50,902 bases of DNA, from positions 1 through 50,902 of the forward strand of contig DXJO01000056.1 of NCBI GenBank assembly GCA_019057475.1, read 5' to 3'. The notes beneath the pieces were generated by a model, which was not told where the DNA came from, did not search any database, and saw nothing but the letters and a program-made list of their open reading frames with translations. The position numbers and the translations under genes are program-made. Positions 16,663 to 23,564 of this stretch are shown here, one piece after another (the first letter of the stretch is position 1; the number at the start of each line of letters is the position of its first letter). This stretch comes from Candidatus Thorarchaeota archaeon (GTDB lineage: Archaea; Asgardarchaeota; Thorarchaeia; Thorarchaeales; Thorarchaeaceae).

Positions 16663-17103
16663 ATGTCAAGCACGAAACAAAAAAGCAAGAAACGAGGAAA
16701 GCGCAGGACATGGCTGATGCCCCAAGAAGTAGTGGTGTGGTACGTTCTCCCAGCAATCAGAAGAGAGCTAACTCGCGCTATGATAAAGAGGAATAAACCT
16801 CAGAAGCAGATTGCCAAGATGCTTGGTGTCACAGAACCAGCGATTACACAGTACAAACTGAAGAAGTCCAAGCGATCCCGAGGTGATCAGGTTAACATTC
16901 CAGATGAGATTCTTGTGGAAATCGAGAAGGCTGCTGACGTGATTATCGAAGCTTATGAACAGAATGGCGACAAGAATATCTATGAAATGATGACTCGAGA
17001 GGTAAACCATCTCATCGAAATCTTGAGAGACGCTGGGGTCATTTGCGACGTGCACCGTGAGCACTGTGAGGGTGTTCATGAGGGCTGCAAGGCTTGCGGG
17101 TAG
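16663..17103 (+). CDS. HTH transcriptional regulator (COG2522-like) with C-terminal cysteine cluster
   Basis: This 146-residue protein starts at the ATG at 16663, which has GAGGT about eight bases upstream. After a very basic N-terminal arm (KQKSKKRGKRR) comes a conserved block MPQEVVVWYVLPAIRRELTRAMIKR and a helix-turn-helix NKPQKQIAKMLGVTEPAITQY. This is the arrangement of the archaeal predicted regulators COG2522. The last third is helical and ends in a cluster of cysteines and histidines (C-x-VHREHCEGVHEGCKAC), which may bind a metal or a redox signal. It is transcribed divergently from the sirtuin gene. A regulator close to the crotonase promoter, with its inverted repeat, is suggestive of a link but not proof. 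Confidence 0.85.
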   Translation: MSSTKQKSKKRGKRRTWLMPQEVVVWYVLPAIRRELTRAMIKRNKPQKQIAKMLGVTEPAITQYKLKKSKRSRGDQVNIPDEILVEIEKAADVIIEAYEQNGDKNIYEMMTREVNHLIEILRDAGVICDVHREHCEGVHEGCKACG

Positions 17104-17172
17104 GGCAGCTGTCCTGCTGCAAATGATTTGCCTAAGACGATTGATTGAGGATTACTGCGACGTATCCTCCTC

Positions 17173-17178
17173 GTTTTT
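17173..17178 (+). terminator. T-run terminator after the HTH gene
   Basis: GTTTTT occurs 70 bases after the HTH stop codon and just before the crotonase promoter. It is the only run of that kind in this spacer. Confidence 0.35.
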
Positions 17179-17188
17179 CCCAGAAAGG

Positions 17189-17218
17189 CTTTATTCACAC
17201 TAAGCTACTTCTTAGTGT
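17189..17218 (+). promoter_or_regulatory. TATA-like box with an adjacent inverted repeat before the crotonase gene
   Basis: CTTTATT (17189-17195) is the TATA-like box. A perfect inverted repeat follows directly: ACACTAAG (17197-17204), six-base spacer, CTTAGTGT (17211-17218). The expected transcription start falls at the right end of the repeat, so a dimeric protein bound there would block initiation. The gene starts at 17240. The candidate regulator nearby is the HTH protein encoded at 16663-17103. Confidence 0.6.
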
Positions 17219-17239
17219 TCGACTAGTTCGGTGAAACTC

Positions 17240-17974
17240 ATGGATGGAGAAATTAAGGTTACGCTGAAGGGTCCCGTAGCCACCCTGACGATATCTCGGT
17301 CAGACAAACTCAACTCTGTCACACGAGAGATGCTGACTGCCTTCGACGACAAAGTCAACCAGTTGACAAACGATCCAGAGATTATGACGGTCATCTTCAC
17401 TGGCGAGGGAGAGAAAGCATTCTCAGCTGGCTTCGATTTGACGACCGTAACGAGTTTGAAGGGTGATGAACGAACGAGCTTTTTCAAACTCCTTGAGAGC
17501 ACAATCCGGTGCATCAAAGAGAATAGAAATTGCATAACTGTGGCTGCAATCAATGGCTATGCAATAGGTTTTGGGGCAATGATTGCTTCCGCTTGTGATT
17601 TTAGGTTCTTCTCTGAGAAGGCTGCATTTCGACTGCCAGAAGTGCAACTTGCGATATTTCCCGGCGCGGGAGCTACAGCCAACCTAATGGATCTTGTAGG
17701 CCCTGCGAGAACAAAGGATATCCTTGTGACTGGAAGGCTGGTTTCAGCGGAGGAGGCGCTGCAAATCGGACTCGCTAGCAGAGTAGTGCCTCATGGCGAG
17801 CTTATGTCCAAGGTTGAGGAGTTCGTGCAAGACATCATCAAAAAGGATAGGAAAATTGTCATGAGGACGGTAAATCTCATTGACATGATGACCGGTCAGG
17901 ACCATGCCGAGGCAGCAGACCTTGAAACCATGTACACAGATGAATGGCTGAGAGAACTCGAAGAGAACGATTGA
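17240..17974 (+). CDS. Crotonase-family enzyme (enoyl-CoA hydratase/isomerase)
   Basis: This 244-residue protein has the crotonase fold signatures: AFSAGFDL for CoA binding, the oxyanion-hole glycines in NGYAIGFGAM and PEVQLAIFPGAGAT. In bacterial enoyl-CoA hydratase two glutamates do catalysis. Here the second (in LPEVQLA) is present, but the first, expected in the GGGCELA-like block, is replaced in GFGAMIASA. The enzyme is therefore more likely an isomerase, hydrolase or other superfamily reaction than a classical hydratase. The ATG at 17240 has GGTGA five bases upstream; an in-frame GTG lies nine bases before. Its promoter carries an inverted repeat, which suggests substrate-dependent control. 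Confidence 0.88.
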   Translation: MDGEIKVTLKGPVATLTISRSDKLNSVTREMLTAFDDKVNQLTNDPEIMTVIFTGEGEKAFSAGFDLTTVTSLKGDERTSFFKLLESTIRCIKENRNCITVAAINGYAIGFGAMIASACDFRFFSEKAAFRLPEVQLAIFPGAGATANLMDLVGPARTKDILVTGRLVSAEEALQIGLASRVVPHGELMSKVEEFVQDIIKKDRKIVMRTVNLIDMMTGQDHAEAADLETMYTDEWLRELEEND

Positions 17975-18026
17975 AGACTCAATGTGTTCATTGCTCATCT
18001 TGCCGGCTTCCAGTGCTCTGAACAGC

Positions 18027-18036
18027 TCTCTTTTTT
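18027..18036 (+). terminator. T-run terminator after the crotonase gene
   Basis: TCTCTTTTTT lies about 55 bases after the crotonase stop codon and before the carbamate kinase gene, and probably separates the two transcripts. Confidence 0.4.
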
Positions 18037-18084
18037 AGGAATTGAGTCTCAGAAAGGACCTCTATTCAAACATAGGTGATTACA

Positions 18085-19059
18085 ATGGCTCGCAGTGCTG
18101 TAGTAGCGATTGGTGGAAATTCGCTGATAAAAGATAAGAAACACAGGACAGTTCCTGATCAGTATGCTGCAACGGTTGAAACCTGCAAGCATATCGCAGA
18201 CATGATCCAAGATGGTTGGAATGTCGTCATCACCTCAGGAAACGGACCCCAAGTAGGATTCATTCTCCGACGTTCAGAACTTGCGGCGCATGAACTTCAC
18301 GAAGTGCCTCTGGACTCTTGTGGTGCAGATACTCAAGGAGCCATTGGATACATGATACAGAAGGCGCTCTACAACGAGTTTCAGAAAAGGAGCATGGACA
18401 GACATGCAGCCAGCTTGGTAACTCAGGTGCGCGTCGATCCTGAAGACCCCGCTTTCAAGAATCCGGCAAAGCCTGTTGGTTCCTTCATGGACGAGAAGAC
18501 AGCAAAGAAACGGGAAAAGGATGAGAACTGGAGCATCATGGAGGACTCAGGAAGAGGATGGAGAAGAGTGGTTCCTTCGCCAATTCCAATAGAGATCATT
18601 GAGCTTCCAGCAATCCATGCGTTGCTTAATGACGATGTTGTTGTTTATGCCGTTGGTGGAGGTGGGATTCCTGTCGTACAGAATGAAGATGGCGACCTAG
18701 AAGGTGTCGCTGCTGTTATTGACAAGGATCGAGCATCTAGTCTTCTTGCTACGGGCCTGAGGGCGGATGTCCTTATCATTTCTACGTCCGTAGAGAAGGC
18801 CTATCTCAATTTCGGAAAGGAAGACGAAGCGCCAATCGATAAGATGGATCATATCCAGGCTCAGAATTACATCAAAGAAGGCCATTTCGCTGCTGGCAGC
18901 ATGCTCCCCAAGGTAGAATCGTGCATTGATTTCATCAAGAATGGCGGTGAGCTGGCCATTATCACAGATCCTCGCAACATTACAAGAGCGTTGAAAGGAG
19001 AAACAGGCACTCATATCGTGCGAGGCCATAACATCCCACCGCCCCCAGAACGCCGCTAG
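18085..19059 (+). CDS. arcC: Carbamate kinase
   Basis: This 324-residue amino-acid-kinase-fold enzyme converts carbamoyl phosphate and ADP to ATP, CO2 and ammonia (or the reverse). It has VVAIGGNSLIKD at the N-terminus, the TSGNGPQVGF substrate motif, the family SMxPKVE-like block seen here as AAGSMLPKVESC, and the C-terminal ITDPRNITRALKGETGTHIV. The length equals that of Enterococcus and Pyrococcus enzymes. The start at 18085 has AGGTGA five bases before; a GTG nine bases upstream is inside that ribosome-binding site. No arginine deiminase or ornithine carbamoyltransferase gene is next to it. The RidA gene begins 31 bases after it. Confidence 0.94.
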   Translation: MARSAVVAIGGNSLIKDKKHRTVPDQYAATVETCKHIADMIQDGWNVVITSGNGPQVGFILRRSELAAHELHEVPLDSCGADTQGAIGYMIQKALYNEFQKRSMDRHAASLVTQVRVDPEDPAFKNPAKPVGSFMDEKTAKKREKDENWSIMEDSGRGWRRVVPSPIPIEIIELPAIHALLNDDVVVYAVGGGGIPVVQNEDGDLEGVAAVIDKDRASSLLATGLRADVLIISTSVEKAYLNFGKEDEAPIDKMDHIQAQNYIKEGHFAAGSMLPKVESCIDFIKNGGELAIITDPRNITRALKGETGTHIVRGHNIPPPPERR

Positions 19060-19090
19060 CTCTTGACCGTCAAATTAAAGGGGGAGGTCC

Positions 19091-19492
19091 ATGTCGCCTG
19101 ACCTGATACAAATGACAAAAGAGGCCGTTTCAACAAAGAAGGCACCGAAAGCTGTTGGCCCCTATTCACAGGCCATCAAAGCGAATGGTTTCCTTTTCTG
19201 CTCAGGGCAGATTCCAATGATCCCCGAAACAGGAGAGGTCCTCACAGGCTCAATAACGGAGCAAACTCATCAAGTGCTGAGCAACCTGAAAGCAGTAATC
19301 GAAGAGGCCGGGTCATCTCTCGCCAATGTGGTGAAAGTTACCGTTTTCCTTCGCGACATGAATGACTTTGCTGAGATGAACACGGAATACGCCAAGTGGT
19401 TCTCAGGGATTCCTCCCGCCAGAGCCGCGGTTCAAGTAGCAAGATTGCCAAAGGATGTTGCCATCGAAGCGGAAGCGATTGTGCTTCTCTAG
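19091..19492 (+). CDS. ridA: RidA family reactive enamine/imine deaminase
   Basis: This 133-residue cytosolic protein hydrolyses 2-aminoacrylate-type enamines made by PLP-dependent dehydratases. It shows the family features [20 protein letters not shown], the arginine in [13 protein letters not shown] that binds the substrate carboxylate and the glutamate in IEAEAIVLL. The trimer-forming fold is complete. It follows the carbamate kinase gene by 31 bases and may be co-transcribed, which fits a nitrogen-metabolism setting. An ATG 21 bases downstream is an alternative start. Confidence 0.93.
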   Translation: MSPDLIQMTKEAVSTKKAPKAVGPYSQAIKANGFLFCSGQIPMIPETGEVLTGSITEQTHQVLSNLKAVIEEAGSSLANVVKVTVFLRDMNDFAEMNTEYAKWFSGIPPARAAVQVARLPKDVAIEAEAIVLL

Positions 19493-19560
19493 GTTGCGTT
19501 TCCAAGCCTAAGTTCAATGATTGTCTGAAAAGCCGGGGCCGCGGCGGATGATGAGAAAGG

Positions 19561-19568
19561 TATTTATC
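19561..19568 (+). promoter_or_regulatory. TATA-like box before the molybdopterin-oxidoreductase-like gene
   Basis: TATTTATC lies 45-52 bases before the ATG at 19613, placing transcription start near 19590 and giving a leader of about 23 bases. The spacing fits archaeal promoters and argues against the GTG at 19589 as the start. Confidence 0.5.
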
Positions 19569-19612
19569 ATTCCTCGACTGGCACAGCCGTGCATATCGGT
19601 GCGTGTTGTACA

Positions 19613-20665
19613 ATGGTCACAATTGGCAGTCAAGGGAAACTCATAGCAGTCCTTGTTGGGGTCATAGTTCTTGCAGGGGCTTCAATAGGGGCGATTATGC
19701 TTCTGCAGCAGCCCTCCGCAGGTCCATCGATTGATGTAATCAAAAAGGATAGCACGCAACAAACAATCGCGTTCTCTCGAATACTATCCATGGAGTCAGT
19801 TGAGGCTTATGGGGCCTACGAGAACTCCTACGGCAACCCTCGCGGCAATGGAACCTACAAGGGAGTCAAGGTTTCAGACCTCGTAGACCTAGCTGGCGGT
19901 ATGGAGAGTACAGACCTGATTGTTGTCAACGCCTCGGACGGTTACAGTGTCACTTTTCCGTACTCCAAGGTATACCCGTCCTTGAGCACACAAGATCTCC
20001 AAGGAGACATGATACTAGCGTACTCGTACAACGAGACCATGACGCCTGAATGGGAGTTGGGATTCAGAATCATCTTTCTCACAGAAGATGAATACTATTC
20101 AAACGCGGATGCTGAAACTACAACACCAGAGGAATACTTCCCAGGTGCGGCTGGGCCACAGTGTGTGTCCAACGTTGCGACGATTCAAATAGTTGAAAGG
20201 GAGCTGGATGAGTTCGCGCTGACTATTACAGTTGGAGGAACAACGGTAGGCTATACTATGAATGAGATTCTTGCTCTCTCGTCAATAGCTGGAGAGGGAG
20301 GATACAAGAATCGACACGGCACTCTCACTGGACCAAACAACTACACCGGTGTAGCATTCTACAACCTGCTGAGATGGGTCAGCGACCTGCCAGAGTCCTA
20401 CGAGATTAGCATACTGACCAGCGATGGCATTGTTCCTACAATCAACCAAAGTGTAGTGGAAGGAACACTCATTGGATACAACTCCACTACTGGCAACTCT
20501 GTTGGTCAAATCAACTGCACAATGATTCTGGCCTACGAGATTAACGGGGAGGGTTTAGGAGAAGATGGTCCGCTTAGGATTGCATTCCTAAATGTGAACG
20601 AATACCTCACGACAAGCACGCTCTGGATCAAATCTGTTGTCAAGATAACAGTGAATGCATTGTAA
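19613..20665 (+). CDS. Membrane-anchored protein with two molybdopterin-oxidoreductase-like domains
   Basis: This 350-residue protein has one N-terminal anchor helix (about residues 9-29) and two related halves on the outside. Each half begins with short beta strands and carries a Y-x-G-V motif followed by a helix: NGTYKGVKVSDLVDLAGG in the first and NNYTGVAFYNLLRW in the second. This motif and the later LAYSYN/LAYEIN blocks resemble the sulfite-oxidase-like molybdopterin-binding fold. I see no obvious cysteine in the position of the molybdenum ligand, so it may be a non-catalytic relative. A start at a GTG eight codons upstream is less likely. Partners are not recognised. Confidence 0.62.
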   Translation: MVTIGSQGKLIAVLVGVIVLAGASIGAIMLLQQPSAGPSIDVIKKDSTQQTIAFSRILSMESVEAYGAYENSYGNPRGNGTYKGVKVSDLVDLAGGMESTDLIVVNASDGYSVTFPYSKVYPSLSTQDLQGDMILAYSYNETMTPEWELGFRIIFLTEDEYYSNADAETTTPEEYFPGAAGPQCVSNVATIQIVERELDEFALTITVGGTTVGYTMNEILALSSIAGEGGYKNRHGTLTGPNNYTGVAFYNLLRWVSDLPESYEISILTSDGIVPTINQSVVEGTLIGYNSTTGNSVGQINCTMILAYEINGEGLGEDGPLRIAFLNVNEYLTTSTLWIKSVVKITVNAL

Positions 20666-20689
20666 AGCTGGAATTGCTACAAGAACAAT

Positions 20690-20699
20690 GTTTTTCTTT
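20690..20699 (+). terminator. T-rich terminator after the anchored protein gene
   Basis: GTTTTTCTTT lies 25 bases after the stop of the preceding gene and before the TPR gene. Confidence 0.4.
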
Positions 20700-20747
20700 G
20701 GAATGCAAAGCGCAGAACACAGACACAGTCTAACCGAGGGATAATCG

Positions 20748-21377
20748 TTGAGTAAACCAATTCAAGAATGTCAAGGCTCAGGCAGCATTCTTGATCAGGC
20801 GGCTTGTTTCATTAAGAATGCCCAGTATCAGCAGGCTATTGTCACTCTGGAACAGGGGCTCACAGTTGACCCCAATAACAAACCCATGTGGGAGGGCGTC
20901 TTTGCCTGCAATCTTGAGTTGAAGAGGCCAGACAAGGCGATTGAGGCGCTAGACCACATAATTCGTATCGAGCCCAACTCGCAGATTGCATGGGGTGAGA
21001 AGGGGTTCCTACATCTGCTCCTCAATGAAAGCAGCGAGGGCATGGAAGCCTTGCACAGAAGCCTTCGTCTTAAGCCTAGAAACGGTCGTGATTGGCATCT
21101 ATTGGCTGCAGCTTTCATGACTAATGAGCAATGGAAAGATGCGCTAGATGCGCTTGGCAAGGCGCTTTCATTGGAACCGAACTCGGCAATGGGCTGGCAC
21201 AACTGTGCCATATGTTATTTCATTCTTGAGAATTTCGAAGCCGCACTCGTCGCAGCAGACCATGCCCTTGCGTTGGACCCAACACTTGAAGACGATACTT
21301 TGGATTGGATAGACATCGTGCGACAAGCGATGTTAGGGTTCGACGATGATTTCGAAATCGAGTCTGATGCCGGGTAA
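20748..21377 (+). CDS. TPR repeat protein
   Basis: This 209-residue protein consists of about five tetratricopeptide repeats, visible as AIVTLEQGLTVDPNN, AIEALDHIIRIEPNS, GMEALHRSLRLKPRN, ALDALGKALSLEPNS and ALVAADHALALDPT, each preceded by a W-x-x-K/R or YFILEN helix. TPR arrays hold proteins together and do not catalyse. The start is a TTG with GAGGG seven bases before it. The gene lies convergently to the WD40-coiled-coil gene and close to the tubulin-like operon, so a scaffold role there is possible but unproven. The end is acidic (DDDFEIESD). Confidence 0.88.
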   Translation: MSKPIQECQGSGSILDQAACFIKNAQYQQAIVTLEQGLTVDPNNKPMWEGVFACNLELKRPDKAIEALDHIIRIEPNSQIAWGEKGFLHLLLNESSEGMEALHRSLRLKPRNGRDWHLLAAAFMTNEQWKDALDALGKALSLEPNSAMGWHNCAICYFILENFEAALVAADHALALDPTLEDDTLDWIDIVRQAMLGFDDDFEIESDAG

Positions 21378-21437
21378 TATGTTACCAAAGCTTCCTTCAA
21401 GAACTGGATTATCGAATTGAAGGAGAAAATCCGAGCT

Positions 21438-23354
21438 TTACGTGTTCTCAGTACGAGCCGCTCCGTTGAGTGCAGCTACACTCTCAATCTCATTCTGGAT
21501 TGACCTAGTTTCTTCTTTCAATCCGTGATGTTTTGCAGACTCCAATGCCTCCTCAAGGGCAGTAGTCAGTCGCTCTAACTCTTTCTGACGCTTCGCGTGA
21601 TCGGAGATGGCAAGCATGGCATTACGTTTCTTCGGTATTATTCTAAGTAGACTATGAATTGCCGCCAGAGCGTCTTCCCTGCTGGACAGCACTGTTTCCT
21701 GCTCGTCATCTGAAGCTGATAGGATGCGACCTATTTGCTCATGGAGTTGTTTGTGCTTGTCGAGAGCACCCTTGAGAATCTCCTGGACTTCATTGTCCGA
21801 CTCTGCGTTGGCAAGTTGCTTTTCGAGCTGCTTGATGGTTCGATCAAGGAAGTCCTTTCTCTCGGACAGACTGGTTCTTCGCTGCTCCATCCAGCGCCAC
21901 TCATTCTCCATGCCGTGAATAAGAGCAACCGCTTGATTCACCTTGCGCTGATAATTCGCGAGCTTCTCCTTGGCAGCCTCAAGGTCAGATTGTAGATTAT
22001 CAGTGAGGTAAGTTAGCTGATAACTTAGCATGTCGTCAGCATTGTCCTCTGAAAGCGTACGTGACTCTCGAATGGCTGATTCGGCATTACTCCAAAGAGA
22101 GCCAATCTCCGTTTCATCCCTCAGGGTTTGGCCTTTAAGCTCAAGCTCGTCTGATATCTGTTCAATCTCCTTATTGATGGATTGAATCGTTTCAATCCTA
22201 GACCGGAGTGATGCTTTGCTTCGTCTGCCGCTGATTTCTCGTGTCAGCTTCTCACGTTCCTCAGGAACGGCTTGCAGAGCGTGAACATTGTCGATTAGAA
22301 GATGTAATGCAGTGTCATACTCCTCCATAGCCTTGGAGAAGTGTCGCTCCTGCAGAAGATTGTCGCCTTGGCGTTGATGATTCAGCACGGACTCTAGCAC
22401 ATCATAGGGCGATGTTTTGAGTAGGTCGTCATCTTGAATTCGATTATCAGCATTGCACAAATCCAGTGCTTGCCCTTCAAGAGAAATGCCTATGACCGCC
22501 AATCCTTCTGAGGATGCAACATATATCAGATCATGGTCAGCTGAAACCATTCCGTACTTGCTCCCATTCTTCCTGACCTGACCCAATTGAGCATCTTTCT
22601 TAAGATCCCAAATGGTTAGGAAACCAGCAGTCGAAGACGTAACGAGATAAAGATTATTAGCCCACATTGAAACCAAGGGCTCATCAGTATGCGATTCCAA
22701 CGTCCGAACATGGTTCCATCCAACACGGTCCCAGAGCTTCACATCACCTGAGGCCAGACCCACCATGATAAACTGGGAGTTGCCTGTTACAGCAGTACCG
22801 CGGTCTGTCTTTTCAAGCACAGCGAGCTCAGTTGGTGCTGTATCAAGATCAGGGGTCCAGACCACTGGAGCTTCCTTCTTGGTTCCTGAGCATATTACGC
22901 TGCCATTTGACCAGAGCATTGTTATTTCGGACTTGTGAAGTGACCAGCTTGAAGTTTCGTTAGTGCCACTCTTAATTGACAATAGACGTCCTTCACGGGT
23001 GCCAATGTAAAAACAGTCACCGTGAAGATCAGAGGTTAACGCATGATAGCTGAGCTCGAACCAGCCAATCATACCCCAAGTTCCCTTTCGCCACATATAC
23101 ACTCGTCGTTCACAGGTGGCGTATACATGGTCTTTGTCAACGTGTACAGCTAATGGTTCAGAGTTGGTTTCACCTAGTTCAGCAACAAGCTGCCAATCAC
23201 CCTTAGACCACACTCTCACGTACTTGTCCTTGCATGCAGCGTAGAGAAACCGGTCATCATAACTAATGTCAACTGCGTCTACCTCAAGTACAGTCACTTC
23301 CTCGTGAGTTATCGAAGATGATGCTGGCGCAGAATTGTCCTGCTGACCGGACAT
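21438..23354 (-). CDS. WD40 propeller-TPR-coiled-coil protein
   Basis: This 638-residue protein has a beta propeller at residues 20-290. Its blades end in variants of WD: VRVWSKG, VYMWRKG, VVWTPDL, VKLWDRV and LTIWDLKK. A short TPR-like helix pair follows near residues 325-355 (HFSKAMEEYDTALHLL). Then comes a long charged coiled coil from about 365 to 625, rich in Glu, Lys, Arg and Leu heptads. No signal or membrane segment is visible, so it should be cytosolic. This design recalls eukaryotic scaffolds that carry a propeller head on a coiled rod. It is divergent from the 898-residue coiled protein and tubulin-like operon with which it shares a promoter region. GAGAGG lies eight bases before the ATG. 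Confidence 0.82.
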   Translation of the reverse strand: MSGQQDNSAPASSSITHEEVTVLEVDAVDISYDDRFLYAACKDKYVRVWSKGDWQLVAELGETNSEPLAVHVDKDHVYATCERRVYMWRKGTWGMIGWFELSYHALTSDLHGDCFYIGTREGRLLSIKSGTNETSSWSLHKSEITMLWSNGSVICSGTKKEAPVVWTPDLDTAPTELAVLEKTDRGTAVTGNSQFIMVGLASGDVKLWDRVGWNHVRTLESHTDEPLVSMWANNLYLVTSSTAGFLTIWDLKKDAQLGQVRKNGSKYGMVSADHDLIYVASSEGLAVIGISLEGQALDLCNADNRIQDDDLLKTSPYDVLESVLNHQRQGDNLLQERHFSKAMEEYDTALHLLIDNVHALQAVPEEREKLTREISGRRSKASLRSRIETIQSINKEIEQISDELELKGQTLRDETEIGSLWSNAESAIRESRTLSEDNADDMLSYQLTYLTDNLQSDLEAAKEKLANYQRKVNQAVALIHGMENEWRWMEQRRTSLSERKDFLDRTIKQLEKQLANAESDNEVQEILKGALDKHKQLHEQIGRILSASDDEQETVLSSREDALAAIHSLLRIIPKKRNAMLAISDHAKRQKELERLTTALEEALESAKHHGLKEETRSIQNEIESVAALNGAARTENT

Positions 23355-23470
23355 TTTGTTGGCCTCTCTCGTATAGGAGTTGAATTCTAGTTTTCGTGAC
23401 GTGACTTAAGACAGTTTCTAGCTTGGCCGCTAGTGCCGAACGGATTTTGAGAAGCTTACAGACACGATTA

Positions 23471-23521
23471 GTGTATAAACAAGCTAGGGGCAATTGTCCT
23501 AAGCGCAGAACAGTTTTAAAA
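23471..23521. promoter_or_regulatory. Divergent promoter pair between the WD40 gene and the tubulin-like operon
   Basis: On the plus strand TTTTAAAA (23514-23521) sits 44-51 bases before the operon's first ATG at 23565. On the minus strand GTTTATACAC (reverse of 23471-23480) would start a transcript near 23450, about 95 bases before the WD40 start at 23354. The two promoters lie some 40 bases apart in a spacer of 210 bases, so one regulator could control both. Confidence 0.5.
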
Positions 23522-23564
23522 CGACAAACCGATTCGAAGCTACGCTACATCTGGAGGAAGGCTC

